A DNA stretch of 64,000 bases, from the NCBI RefSeq assembly GCF_018333375.1, contig NZ_BORW01000024.1, positions 1-64,000 on the forward strand, written 5' to 3'. The notes under the pieces are model-generated. The model saw nothing but the letters and a program-made list of their open reading frames with translations. It ran no database searches and was not told the DNA's origin. The position numbers were made by a program, and so were the translations under genes. Source of the stretch: Paenibacillus cookii (lineage in GTDB: Bacteria > Bacillota > Bacilli > Paenibacillales > Paenibacillaceae). This document shows positions 37,525 to 45,617 of the stretch, one piece after another. Each line of letters starts with the position of its first letter. The first letter of the stretch is position 1.

Positions 37525-38283
37525 CTACTGAAACGACAGCATAAACGCGATTCCCGCGCCGATGGCAAAGGATGTAATGAACGCTTCGGCGCCTTTGGAC
37601 AAGCCCGAAACGAGATGGCCCGCCATCAAATCCCGGATCGCGTTCGTAATCAACAGACCGGGAACGAGCGGCATGACGGAGCTGATCACGATGATGTCCC
37701 GCGCCTGCCCGAATCCGTATTTGACGAAAAGCACCGCGCATAACCCGATCATCGACGCGCCCGAAAACTCGGCGAAAAACTTGACCGGGATCAACCGGTG
37801 CAGCAGCACCGAGCAGTAGTATCCGATGCCCCCGGCCAACATGGCGGGGATGAAATCGGACCACGTGCCCTGGAACATGATCAGGAAACAGCCGCTGGCC
37901 AAGGCGGCCATGAGCACGTTCAGCCATAACGGGTAAATGGCCCGCGTGCGGTCGATTTCCTGCAGTTCCCGGTAGGCTTCGCCGATGGTCATCCCTCCTT
38001 GGCTGATCTTGCGGGACAACGTGTTGACCCGGTCGATTTTATACAGATTGGTTGTCCGCTCCGTGATCCGGTTCAGCCGCGTCATCGGCTGCGGGTCTTC
38101 CAGCGAAAAAATGATGCCTGTCGGCGTCATATAACTGTGCGTATGGTCGATCCCGTAAGATGAGGCGATCCGCATCATCGTGTCTTCGACCCGGTACGTT
38201 TCCGCTCCGCTTTGCAGCATGATCTGCCCGGCAAGCAGGCAAACTTTCATGATTTCGCGTTCTTCGCGCAATGAATCCTCCAA
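37525..38283 (-). CDS. Threonine/serine exporter family, large subunit (ThrE N-terminal half)
   Basis: The 252-residue protein matches the PF06738/YjjP type. It has a soluble N-terminal part with AGQIMLQSGAETYRVEDTMMRIASSYG and then membrane helices with VISSVMPLVPGLLITNAIRDL. TTG 38283 is the start, with AAAGGAG 6 bases upstream. It is cotranscribed with the small subunit at 37072. The transported solute cannot be fixed from sequence. Confidence 0.85.
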   Translation of the reverse strand: MEDSLREEREIMKVCLLAGQIMLQSGAETYRVEDTMMRIASSYGIDHTHSYMTPTGIIFSLEDPQPMTRLNRITERTTNLYKIDRVNTLSRKISQGGMTIGEAYRELQEIDRTRAIYPLWLNVLMAALASGCFLIMFQGTWSDFIPAMLAGGIGYYCSVLLHRLIPVKFFAEFSGASMIGLCAVLFVKYGFGQARDIIVISSVMPLVPGLLITNAIRDLMAGHLVSGLSKGAEAFITSFAIGAGIAFMLSFQ

Positions 38284-38628
38284 AGCTTGCTCCTTTCGCG
38301 TCCTGTAAATGGAATTGAAGAATTTACCTACAGTATAATGCCTTTTTCGAATAAAAGCATGGGGATTCCGGCGTTTCCGGCCTGCTTTTCATGAATATTC
38401 GGCATTTTGGAGAAATTCGGTACCGCCCACCTTCGGGCGAGGAGCGATAAAACGGCAATCAGCATATCGTTTTAATCATCCATGGAATGCCGGAAAGCCG
38501 GTCCGTCGGAAAGATCTTCCGAATGAACCGGCTGTTCGTTTTTCGCTCCGTTACCCCGTTAGGCCATTCCTAACAACAAAACTTTATGTTTTTAGGCTTG
38601 CAGCCTCCATAATGCCGGAACGTTTGTT
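38284..38628. other. Intergenic region between chitinase and exporter genes
   Basis: No gene is seen. A possible -10 TATACT (38332-38337, minus) may serve the exporter. A nested hairpin at 38495-38532 (AGCCGGT/ACCGGCT outside, TCGGAA/TTCCGA inside) has its T-run on the plus strand, away from the direction of both neighbours. Confidence 0.45.
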
Positions 38629-40791
38629 TTATTTTTTCAGCCATAACGCAGGCACGTTCGGCGGTTCCCATCCTGGAAGCGAGGTATGCGCAATCCGGCA
38701 TTGATAGACCGTCCCGCCGTAGCTCACCTCGGCGCCGACGTTATACGCCGTATTCGGCGACCATACGGGGACCGTTCCGGGGGCGGAAGCATCCGTGGTC
38801 ACGCGAACGGCATTGCTGGCAGGTGAAAGGTTTCCGGCTGCATCCCTGGCTTTTACCGAAAAGGTATATTCGGTTTCAGGCGTCAGGCCGTTGACGGTAT
38901 AGCTGTTGGAAGACGCGGGTACCGTGTCTGCGAGCGCATCCCCTTGATAGATTTTGTATGCGGTAACGGCAGCGTGATCGGCAGACGGCTCCCACTGAAG
39001 CGACACGGTCGTATCCGAATGTGCCGTTACCCTCAGATTGGCCGGAGCTGCCGGAGGCCGGGGATCGGTCCCTTGAGCAAGCGTGGATACGGTAAGCGGG
39101 CTGCTCGGGTTCGATACGTTGCCTGCTGCATCCGCAGCTCTTACCGTAAAGGTATAGGACGTTTGCGGCTCAAGTCCCGAAACCGTATAAGCCGTTCCCG
39201 AGACGCGTGCTAACAGAGTCTGGTCCCGGTAAACGTCATACCCGACGACGCCAACGTCGTCAATTGAAGCATCCCATTGCAGGGAAATGGAGTTGGCCGT
39301 TTGTGAAGGTGATTTCAAATGCGAAGGAGTCGTAGGCGCGGTCGTATCGGGCCGAGTCGAATCCGATCGTAAATCCGAGGAGAGCTGATCGAGCAGTTTC
39401 GTGCCTGTGCAGGCGAATTTTGGGCTTGTCCGGCAGTCTTCGCTTAACTCCCAAATCATCGCGCCGCCCAAAGAACGGTTTTTGATATAGGCGGCTTTTG
39501 CGGCAATCGACTGCGGATCTTCGTAGCTGATAAAAATCTTGGAGGAAGGATTGTAAAGGTACGGCACTTGACTGGTCTGGCTCCAATACCGGGTAAAGCC
39601 GTTTTTGTTCACGTACGCGGCTGCCAAGTCGCCGTAATCGAACATCCCCGTCGGTCCGGACTCGTAATTGTCCCAGGTCCCATTGGGAACGACGCTGCCG
39701 TTATAATCCGGCGTGCAAGCTTGGTAGAGTCCGTCGCCACGGGGACCGGGCGCGCAATTTTTCCATCCCCGCCCGTACAACGGAATACCCATGACGATTT
39801 TGGAAGCCGGCACTCCGGCATTTAAATAAGCGTTTATGGCCATGTCCGCGCTGAACTTATTGGCAGTATCCGGATCGTTCGGGTCAGAATAAAGGCTGGC
39901 GTTGTGATTCGTGGTTTGTTCCCAGTCGCCATGGAAATCGTAGGTCATGATATTGATCCAATCCAGTATTTCCGCGATGGCGTCCAACTCGGTCGTCGAA
40001 GCGTAAGACGGATTGGCGTGGCCCGCGATCGTCAGCAAATAGCTGCGTCCGTCCTGGGCTCCCGCGGCTGTCAGCTTTTCCCGCGTTTCCTGCAGCAGCA
40101 GCGTAAAATTATGCTTGTCCTCCGGAAGGGTGCTGTTGTCCGGCAAACCGCCTTCCACCGGGTATTCCCAGTCAATGTCGATCCCGTCGAATCCGTAGGC
40201 ACGGATGACTTGAACCGCCGAATTGGCGAAATTGGAGCGTGCAGCGGGATCGGCAGCCACGTCCGAAAAATGGTTGGACCAGGTCCAACCTCCGACCGAT
40301 AGAAGGGTTTTCAGGTTGGGATTCGACTGCTTCAGCTTGTTTAGCTTATAAAAATTGCCGCATTTGCCTTTTTCGCAGTCCTCCCATTCCAAAGGCACGC
40401 CTTCGTTATGATTGACGTCCGCCCATGGATCGCCCAACACGATGGCGCCGTTAGGCACGTTCCCCGTTTGGGTCGGAACGCCGGCATCCCTGCAATTCCA
40501 CGTTGTTTGGTTCGGATTTCCGGGATCGTTTGACGGGTTGCCGTGTTTGCCGTTCCAGCATAAGTCCGCAAAAGCGTAATTCAGGTGGGTAAGCTTCGAC
40601 GCATCGATATGCTCCACTTGAAAATTGGGGTCATACATGCTCCAGTTGGTAAAATAACCGACAACCTTGTAGGCCTGATCGGCGGGTGCCGCCTGCACTA
40701 AGCCCGCTCCGCCCGGTCCCCATCCGGTCAAGGCAAGCAGCAGGCTGAACCAAACGGCAAGCGCCACTTTTCCCCATTGCCTTTTTGCCAT
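38629..40791 (-). CDS. Secreted GH18 chitinase with FN3 and chitin-binding domains
   Basis: The 720-residue enzyme cleaves chitin outside the cell. A signal peptide (residues 1-35) is followed by a GH18 barrel with LLSVGGWTW and the catalytic motif FDGIDIDWEYP, whose acid Glu is E209. Two fibronectin III domains cover about residues 490-575 and 585-670. A CBM5/12-type chitin-binding module closes the protein (WSPNTAYNVGAEVSYGGTVYQC). The layout resembles Bacillus circulans chitinases. ATG 40791 lies behind AAGGAAGGAT. Its leader holds a promoter, an inverted repeat and a stabiliser-like Shine-Dalgarno sequence. Confidence 0.93.
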   Translation of the reverse strand: MAKRQWGKVALAVWFSLLLALTGWGPGGAGLVQAAPADQAYKVVGYFTNWSMYDPNFQVEHIDASKLTHLNYAFADLCWNGKHGNPSNDPGNPNQTTWNCRDAGVPTQTGNVPNGAIVLGDPWADVNHNEGVPLEWEDCEKGKCGNFYKLNKLKQSNPNLKTLLSVGGWTWSNHFSDVAADPAARSNFANSAVQVIRAYGFDGIDIDWEYPVEGGLPDNSTLPEDKHNFTLLLQETREKLTAAGAQDGRSYLLTIAGHANPSYASTTELDAIAEILDWINIMTYDFHGDWEQTTNHNASLYSDPNDPDTANKFSADMAINAYLNAGVPASKIVMGIPLYGRGWKNCAPGPRGDGLYQACTPDYNGSVVPNGTWDNYESGPTGMFDYGDLAAAYVNKNGFTRYWSQTSQVPYLYNPSSKIFISYEDPQSIAAKAAYIKNRSLGGAMIWELSEDCRTSPKFACTGTKLLDQLSSDLRSDSTRPDTTAPTTPSHLKSPSQTANSISLQWDASIDDVGVVGYDVYRDQTLLARVSGTAYTVSGLEPQTSYTFTVRAADAAGNVSNPSSPLTVSTLAQGTDPRPPAAPANLRVTAHSDTTVSLQWEPSADHAAVTAYKIYQGDALADTVPASSNSYTVNGLTPETEYTFSVKARDAAGNLSPASNAVRVTTDASAPGTVPVWSPNTAYNVGAEVSYGGTVYQCRIAHTSLPGWEPPNVPALWLKK

Positions 40792-40899
40792 TTCTCATCC
40801 TTCCTTCGCTTCAATTTCCGCTCCCCACGCCAGGTTCCGGATTTGGGCATGCGGCCGGAATGCACGCGTTCGCTTTAGAAGTGGAAACTGCTCTTTTCA

Positions 40900-40908
40900 C
40901 CTCCTTTC
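40900..40908 (-). promoter_or_regulatory. Stabiliser-type Shine-Dalgarno (STAB-SD) in chitinase leader
   Basis: GAAAGGAGG lies in the leader with no usable start codon after it, about 110 bases before the chitinase start. The same sequence stabilises the 5' end of cry3A mRNA in Bacillus thuringiensis. Confidence 0.5.
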
Positions 40909-40947
40909 ATGGATGAGACGATGGTTGTTGCCGAATCAAAACCAAAA

Positions 40948-40976
40948 TTAATACGCTTTCATTTTCAAGCTTTCAA
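40948..40976 (-). promoter_or_regulatory. Candidate SigA promoter of chitinase with cre-like overlap
   Basis: TTGAAA (40971-40976) and TATTAA (40948-40953) are 17 bases apart. TGAAAGCGTATTAA (40948-40961, minus), a cre-like sequence with two mismatches to the consensus, overlaps the -10. Confidence 0.55.
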
Positions 40977-41003
40977 AAAGGACAGCTGTTGAAGTTGTCC
41001 TTT
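40977..41003. promoter_or_regulatory. Inverted repeat abutting the chitinase -35
   Basis: AAAGGACA, 11 bases, TGTCCTTT form a perfect palindrome directly upstream of the -35 box, a usual place for an activator or repressor. Confidence 0.5.
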
Positions 41004-41230
41004 GTCTCCTGTAACCAATTCGTTTACTTTTGTGTTTTCATTTTAATACCAATTTTTGTAAGTAACAAGCTTTAATTTAGTATTTATAGTCATTTTTTAA
41101 ATAAAATACCATGTCCAAGCAAACAGACGCATCATGAAGGATCGAGATCCTGCGTTTTGGAAATCTCAAACAGTTATCCGTACGATAGACCCCATGGCAT
41201 GCCTTTTCAAACTCCGTTGGGAACGACCCG

Positions 41231-41752
41231 TCAGTTCGATTCCAGATCATCCCAAGCCAGGCACAGCTCCGGCACGTATTCTCCGCCGATCTGCAGCTGT
41301 TTCTTCATGAGAAACCGCCCGCCCATTTTTTCGTAAAACTTCACGCTCGGATTTTCTTCCAGCACCCAGACCAGCATCGAGCGATATCCCTTATCTCGAA
41401 AATAACCGATCATACGCGTCATCAGTTCCCGGCCGTATCCGCGTCCTTGCGCTTCCTGAAGCAGGTAAAGGGAATAGACTTCCGCTTCGATATCCAGATC
41501 TTTTTCCCGGCTTGGTCCCCCGTTGATAAAACCGGCTATCCGGCCGGACGGGCTCTCCAGCACCAACGTAGCCGACCCGTTGTCCGAGGCGAAGACTCGC
41601 GTCCATAATTCGATCCTCGAGTCGAGATTCAGGCTGTCGAGGTAATGATCCGGCACGATCCCGCGATAGGTCGAGAGCCAGCTGTTCAAATGCACGTCCG
41701 CTAAGCCGGGAATGTCCTTCGGGGCGGCGTTTCTAATGATCCAGGAATTCAT
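41231..41752 (-). CDS. GNAT family N-acetyltransferase
   Basis: The 173-residue protein has the GNAT fold with the opening IRNAAPKDIPGLADVHLNSW, the acetyl-CoA loop EAQGRGYGRELMTRMI (about residues 94-109) and the closing FYEKMGGRFLMKKQLQIGG. It resembles the YjcK/YkkB-like group that acetylates small molecules. It is cytoplasmic and stands alone. The acceptor substrate is unknown. Confidence 0.82.
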   Translation of the reverse strand: MNSWIIRNAAPKDIPGLADVHLNSWLSTYRGIVPDHYLDSLNLDSRIELWTRVFASDNGSATLVLESPSGRIAGFINGGPSREKDLDIEAEVYSLYLLQEAQGRGYGRELMTRMIGYFRDKGYRSMLVWVLEENPSVKFYEKMGGRFLMKKQLQIGGEYVPELCLAWDDLESN

Positions 41753-41875
41753 GCTTCCACCTTCCTCTTTTCAAGATGAGTTTATGAATAATGGTTAAGT
41801 TCGAATATAGTTTGCGAGGGGAGGAAAATCAAGTGAATATGTACCGTTTGAACTCAAATGCCCATCAAATAGAAA

Positions 41876-41904
41876 AACTGCCGATTCACGATGAATCGGC
41901 AGTT
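41876..41904 (-). terminator. Terminator of the octapeptide-repeat gene
   Basis: AACTGCCGATTCA and TGAATCGGCAGTT form a perfect 13-bp stem with a 3-base loop, followed on the minus strand by a T-run. It lies 86 bases past the repeat-gene stop, so that gene is a complete transcription unit. Confidence 0.85.
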
Positions 41905-41990
41905 CCAGCATGAAGCTCTGCACCCGGAATTCAGGGCAGCAGCCGGGGAGATGCTGAATCCCCAAAGATTACGATACTTTGCCCGAAGCA

Positions 41991-42275
41991 TTACCGGCTG
42001 CGATTGCCACGGGAGCCGCGAGTGCGTCCTCTTGTCCGGTCGCCGCGCGTGCCGCGGGTACGGTCGCCTCTAGTGCCGCGAGTACGGTCGCCACGCGTGC
42101 CGCGGGTGCGGTCGCCTCTAGTGCCGCGGGTACGGTCGCCACGCGTGCCGCGAGTGCGGTCGCCTCTAGTGCCGCGGGTACGGTCGCCACGCGTGCCGCG
42201 AGTGCGGTCGCCTCTAGTGCCTTCGCCGCGAGTACCCTCGCCGCGCGTGCCTTCTCCTAAAATCTCATCCAACAT
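41991..42275 (-). CDS. Arg-rich octapeptide-repeat protein, possible spore-coat protein
   Basis: The 94-residue protein is not recognised. A short start, MLDEILGEGTRGEGTRGE, is followed by eight perfect copies of GTRGDRTR (residues 19-82) and a basic tail RTRGSRGNRSR. It is strongly positive and has no signal peptide or hydrophobic segment. ATG 42275 has AGAAGGAG about 8 bases upstream. DNA copies differ only at synonymous positions, which shows that the peptide is kept by selection. A SigK-like promoter and a strong terminator frame it. Repeat length and charge recall CotG-like spore coat proteins; that role is an inference. Confidence 0.7.
   Translation of the reverse strand: MLDEILGEGTRGEGTRGEGTRGDRTRGTRGDRTRGTRGDRTRGTRGDRTRGTRGDRTRGTRGDRTRGTRGDRTRGTRGDRTRGRTRGSRGNRSR
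42037..42228. repeat. Eight tandem 24-bp repeats in a 48-bp ABAB order
   Basis: Units of 24 bp start with CGGTCGCC on the plus strand and alternate between a CGCGTG type and a CTCTAGTG type, so the larger unit is 48 bp. The last unit diverges in its 3' half. All differences inside the protein frame are synonymous. Confidence 0.9.
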
Positions 42276-42304
42276 ATGATCAACTCCTTCTCATAGGATT
42301 GATA

Positions 42305-42332
42305 TATGTTATGAAGAGAATCTATCATTTGT
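42305..42332 (-). promoter_or_regulatory. SigK-like promoter of the repeat gene
   Basis: CATAACATA (42305-42313) fits the SigK -10 consensus CATANNNTA exactly. It lies 17 bases from AC (42331-42332), the SigK -35 core. The start site would lie about 20 bases before the ribosome site and ATG. Confidence 0.5.
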
Positions 42333-42536
42333 TATAGCCACTCGCGCATTTCATGCTAGAGCATCCGATTTGAGCAAATTGCCGCGGAGCTAGATGCCAT
42401 GCCTGATTCAAGCCGCTCCCGATTCTAACTTTGATATGAATGGCAAGGCTCAAATCTTGATATCTGATAGATTGGCGTCTTAGCCCTTATAGGAGGGAAA
42501 TCGCAAACTCGTAGGAAAAGCATGTAAATAAAACTT

Positions 42537-43028
42537 TCAAAGCTTTTTCACGCTTTCCTTCAGCGTCTTTTTGTTTTCCATGTCATAGACTTCGTATATT
42601 TCGAAAGTGCCTTCCTCGAAAAAAAGCGGGAAACGCCGCTTAAACCAATCCTGCATCGGCAGCGAAGTGGCTTCCTGGATCGGAACCCAGAGCAGTTCGC
42701 CTTCCGGCGGATTCTCGAGCAGTTCCCCCTCGAACGAAGTCGCCAAATAATTAAAAACCATGTACCTGTAGTTCGTCGCGGGATCGACGAATTCGTCCAG
42801 CCCTTTATAGACCAGGTCTTTGACGATCAATCCCGTCTCTTCGCGCACTTCGCGGATGGCGCCTTCCGTCAAGCTTTCGGGAAACTCCACTTTGCCTCCG
42901 GGGCCGATATAGCCCGGAAATCCCCGTTTGCTCGGGCGGTTCAGCAGCAGCACTTTGTCGCCGTCCTGGACGAGACACATCGTATACAAAGCCACCTCGA
43001 CCGCCGGAGCGGATGTGATCTGCGTCAT
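42537..43028 (-). CDS. NUDIX hydrolase (MutT-like)
   Basis: The 163-residue protein carries a full Nudix box, GGKVEFPESLTEGAIREVREETGLI, of which the Gly, Glu, Arg and REVREETG core residues are all present (about residues 42-64). It should cleave a nucleoside diphosphate-linked substrate such as an oxidised dNTP. ATG 43028 follows CCGGAGG and is preferred over 43082. It stands between the repeat gene and a small membrane-anchored protein. Confidence 0.87.
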   Translation of the reverse strand: MTQITSAPAVEVALYTMCLVQDGDKVLLLNRPSKRGFPGYIGPGGKVEFPESLTEGAIREVREETGLIVKDLVYKGLDEFVDPATNYRYMVFNYLATSFEGELLENPPEGELLWVPIQEATSLPMQDWFKRRFPLFFEEGTFEIYEVYDMENKKTLKESVKKL

Positions 43029-43137
43029 GATGATTCCTCCGGTTCGTTTAACATGATCGAATCTGTATGTCCATTCTAGCATATTTTTGGGAGAACTTTA
43101 GGTTGAAAGTTCCACCTAGCCACTCCAGGCATCCGAA

Positions 43138-43647
43138 TTATGGCTTCGAACCGACGACATTTGCGCCCTCTGTTCCGGTCCCCAGCAGCAGCTCCTTGTC
43201 GCGCCGAATTTCTTTCAAAGTCGTAAAGTCGGCAATGGAGCGGTTTAAGGTGACATCCAGCACGACCTTTCCGTTTTTCGTGAAAACGAGCTTATTCAGC
43301 GAATCGTCATCCAGGGGATAAGCGCCGAGGAATGTCCGGTCCAGCAAATACCCGATAAAAGAGCTGCTTGTCGTCCATGAAGTTCCAACGATTCGTTCCA
43401 TTTCGCTCTTCGTCGTGTACGGGTGAAAAATATAGGCATGATCCCAATCAACCGGCGTCAGCTCCGATAATTTAAAAGCCGCGCTGCCCTTCATGACGGC
43501 CTGCAGACGGCTGACAAATTCGTCCGCTCCTTGGTTGGCCGTTTGCTTCGACTGGAAGGAAGCGTAACTGAATCCAAAAGGGATCAACAGAATGATTAAC
43601 AGCAGCAAAAGGGGGATGGCCCGTTTCTTTTTGTTCATTTTGTTCAT
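43138..43647 (-). CDS. Hypothetical membrane-anchored or secreted protein
   Basis: The 169-residue protein is not recognised. A very basic start (MNKMNKKKR) is followed by one hydrophobic helix (about residues 10-29), which is either a membrane anchor or a signal peptide. The rest looks globular and extracytoplasmic (ADEFVSRLQAVMKGSAAFKLSEL and DFTTLKEIRRDKEL). No Cys pairs or repeats are seen. It lies in a region of small accessory genes, beside a decayed lipoprotein gene. Confidence 0.6.
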   Translation of the reverse strand: MNKMNKKKRAIPLLLLLIILLIPFGFSYASFQSKQTANQGADEFVSRLQAVMKGSAAFKLSELTPVDWDHAYIFHPYTTKSEMERIVGTSWTTSSSFIGYLLDRTFLGAYPLDDDSLNKLVFTKNGKVVLDVTLNRSIADFTTLKEIRRDKELLLGTGTEGANVVGSKP

Positions 43648-43832
43648 CTCAGGGTCTCCATCGACATATATTCATAAACCCGATTCCTAAATAATTCACA
43701 GTATATTCATAGGATATATAAGAATTTCCTATATCATACCTTTTAGCGGCGGCCATTTCCAGCTTTTTTTGAAAAAAAGGGCCGATTTCGGACATGGCAG
43801 CCGGGGCCCAAGAGGCCCCGGATATTCGGCAC

Positions 43833-43859
43833 AAAAAAAGGAAGGCGCGATGGCCTTCC
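43833..43859 (-). terminator. Terminator downstream of the lipoprotein relic
   Basis: GGAAGGC and GCCTTCC form a 7-bp stem, followed by TTTTTTT on the minus strand. Confidence 0.7.
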
Positions 43860-44026
43860 CCTTCATCCTTCGGTATGGGTCCTTCGAATTGGGGTCCGCA
43901 AACTGGGACCACATCGTAATTTCGATCTTTTCCTTGCCCGCTGCCGCCGATGTCCCTTGGTTCTCCGAATCGCCGCTTTTTCCGCAAGCCGCGGTCGTCA
44001 GAACCTTGGGAACCCGTTCCTTTCAT
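43853..44026 (-). pseudogene. Remnant of an extracellular solute-binding lipoprotein
   Basis: On the minus strand ATGAAAGGAACGGG begins a short frame that shifts by one base. It then reads VLTTAACGKSGDSEN, a lipobox with its Cys, then a Ser/Gly-rich linker, and KEKIEITMWSQFADPNSKD, the first strand of a sugar ABC binding protein. Everything after that is lost, and a terminator follows. No permease or ATPase genes are near, so it is a 5' fragment of a deleted transporter operon. Confidence 0.6.
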
Positions 44027-44234
44027 GGAACATGGAATATCATTGCTTTTTCATTGAAAATGATGACAGTAGGGAACGAAGGGACAGGTGCCCTCGCACC
44101 CTGACTATTGGCGGTTTGCTTTTTGATTTCCTTAAAGAAAAAGAAGACCGGAATCTTCGCTGACTTTTCATTATTTTCTTCTTTCGGAATCGGAACCGGA
44201 CGATCGGGCAGGAACTGGGCTGTGCCTTTCAACC

Positions 44235-44756
44235 TTAAAGGTCCGCTTCTTTGATAAAGACGATTTTCACGCCGATAATCCGGCCTTCGCCATCGGCAGC
44301 GGCATACGCTGCATAGCCTCCGTCGCCAAAGCCGGAATGCGAAACCACGCCCCCGTCCAGCACGCCGGCCTCTGTTTCGCTTCCCGTTATATCGCAGCAG
44401 GCAAGATACCATTCACTGTCGGTCGTATCCGGCTCCGGCGCTTCCGGATCGGGAATGCGGTACTTGCTTGCGTCGAATATGCCTGCCTGCCCGCTGTCCA
44501 CGCCGACGATGAAATTGCATTTCACCCATTCCAGCCGATCTTGCTGATCCGTATATGCGCTATGGCAAGCGACCAGCTTGGCGCAGGCTTCACCCCAATC
44601 CCTCACCTCGGCTTTGTGGACGAAAGCGTCCCAGGCGCCGTTTAACGGGCGGTCCAACACGCCCATAATGATCGTGTCCGGGTCCAGGTCGTAACACGGA
44701 TCGGCTACGACCATTTTGCCGGATGTGATTTCAAATTGTCCCAATGGAATCATCAT
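44235..44756 (-). CDS. DUF4241-type protein of unknown function
   Basis: The 173-residue protein starts MMIPLGQFEITSGKMVVADPCYDL, a typical DUF4241-like opening, and has Gly-rich strands near the end (GVVSHSGFGDGGYAAYAAADGEGRIIGVKIVFI). No signal peptide or catalytic motif is recognised. ATG 44756 lies behind GAGGGG; the longer frame to 45254 overlaps the GNAT gene and is discarded. Some DUF4241 proteins are linked to toxin/immunity loci, but no such partner is visible here. Confidence 0.7.
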   Translation of the reverse strand: MMIPLGQFEITSGKMVVADPCYDLDPDTIIMGVLDRPLNGAWDAFVHKAEVRDWGEACAKLVACHSAYTDQQDRLEWVKCNFIVGVDSGQAGIFDASKYRIPDPEAPEPDTTDSEWYLACCDITGSETEAGVLDGGVVSHSGFGDGGYAAYAAADGEGRIIGVKIVFIKEADL

Positions 44757-44884
44757 GTTTTGTATCCCCTCTCTGTCCCTATCGATGGCGGTATGCTGGT
44801 ATGTACCATAAAAACATCGCTGTATTATTGAGATTAGCATTCGAAGGGTACAGATTTCAAACTGTTTAGAACAAGCCGGACCGG

Positions 44885-45400
44885 TTATAACGATATTTCT
44901 TTGTAGTAAATAACGGTGCTGTCCAAGCTTCCATCCGCCGCACGGGCAAAATGCGGAATTCTGCCGGCCTCGATGAATCCGAGCGACCGGTACAACGTAT
45001 TCGATGGGTCGCCCTCCCTCGTATCCAGAACAAGCAGCGTCCTGTTCTCTTGGCGTGCCGCCTCTTCCGCCGTCTCCATCAGCATCCGGGCGATGCCGCG
45101 TCTCCGGGCTTCCGGGGATACCATGAGCTTTGCGACTTCCGCGCGGTGTGCGGCATTGGGTTTCATTGCAAGGTGAAGCTGCACTGTCCCTGCCGCTCGG
45201 CCATCCTTCTCCGCAATCCATAAACGGACTCCCGGCGACATCACCTGCTCCCAATACTTCTTCGCCTCCTGCTTTGAAAGCGGCGGCAAAAATCCAATCG
45301 ATGCCCCGTCCCCGACGACGGCGATGAGGACCTCCGACAGCTGCTCCAACAGATCCGCATCAATCGCCGTGACCTCCAAGATATTCATTCGTTCATTCAC
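44885..45400 (-). CDS. GNAT family N-acetyltransferase
   Basis: The 171-residue protein has a complete GNAT core: VAKLMVSPEARRRGIARMLMETAEEAARQ as acetyl-CoA-binding strand, loop and helix, and DPSNTLYRSLGFIEAGRIPHFA as the final helix-strand. Similar proteins acetylate amines or antibiotics. It is cytoplasmic. It lies upstream of the DUF4241 gene with a gap of about 130 bases. Confidence 0.85.
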   Translation of the reverse strand: MNERMNILEVTAIDADLLEQLSEVLIAVVGDGASIGFLPPLSKQEAKKYWEQVMSPGVRLWIAEKDGRAAGTVQLHLAMKPNAAHRAEVAKLMVSPEARRRGIARMLMETAEEAARQENRTLLVLDTREGDPSNTLYRSLGFIEAGRIPHFARAADGSLDSTVIYYKEISL

Positions 45401-45617
45401 CGAGTACCCTCCCCTTCCTGGATGAACCTGATCTAATGACGATGCAAGATAACCGTATGTTTCCTTTGATCATAGCCGATCCGGACGGAAAACGGTAGAT
45501 CAAAGATAAACTGTCTCTTCCCCACGGACATCTTCCATTTTCTGCTTCCCACCGGGAGATCCTCCTGCTACAATGGGGATGACCATACAACGATGACAAT
45601 GACGGGGGATCGGCAAA

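Larger units (their letters stand above)
40792..41230. other. Chitinase upstream region, no gene
   Basis: This AT-rich stretch holds the regulatory sites listed separately. On the minus strand a tiny frame of 11 codons starts with the ATG at 40910, but it overlaps the stabiliser-like site and is not supported as a gene. Confidence 0.5.
43648..44234. other. Gene-poor stretch with decayed lipoprotein start and hairpins
   Basis: No intact gene is seen. It holds the solute-binding-protein relic (43840-44026), a GC hairpin at 43801-43821 (CCGGGGCC and GGCCCCGG), a terminator at 43833-43859 and a weak hairpin at 44143-44158 (GAAGA and TCTTC, T-run on the minus strand) after the upstream gene. Confidence 0.5.

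Noticed and set aside
38495..38532. Hairpin after chitinase as its terminator
   Set aside because: The T-run lies on the plus strand, so it cannot terminate the minus-strand chitinase transcript in the normal way. It was kept only as a hairpin.
40866..40910. An 11-codon leader peptide (MKGG...) before chitinase
   Set aside because: The ATG overlaps the GAAAGGAGG element and has no ribosome site of its own; the stabiliser reading is simpler.
42037..42228. The tandem repeat as a CRISPR array
   Set aside because: Units are adjacent with no spacers and lie inside one reading frame; no cas genes are present.
41979..42279. Two plus-strand open frames across the repeat (Val/Arg-Pro-Val and Ala-rich frames)
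   Set aside because: They are shadows of the minus-strand repeat gene. Only the minus frame has a ribosome site, promoter and terminator, and only there are all unit differences synonymous.
43649..44026. A 125-residue minus-strand open frame as a real gene
   Set aside because: The meaningful protein likeness (lipobox and binding-protein strand) is in another frame after a one-base shift, and two hairpins interrupt it. It fits a relic better.
44757..45254. Extended 339-residue frame ahead of the DUF4241 gene
   Set aside because: The extension overlaps the well-supported GNAT gene, and a ribosome site sits at 44756 instead.
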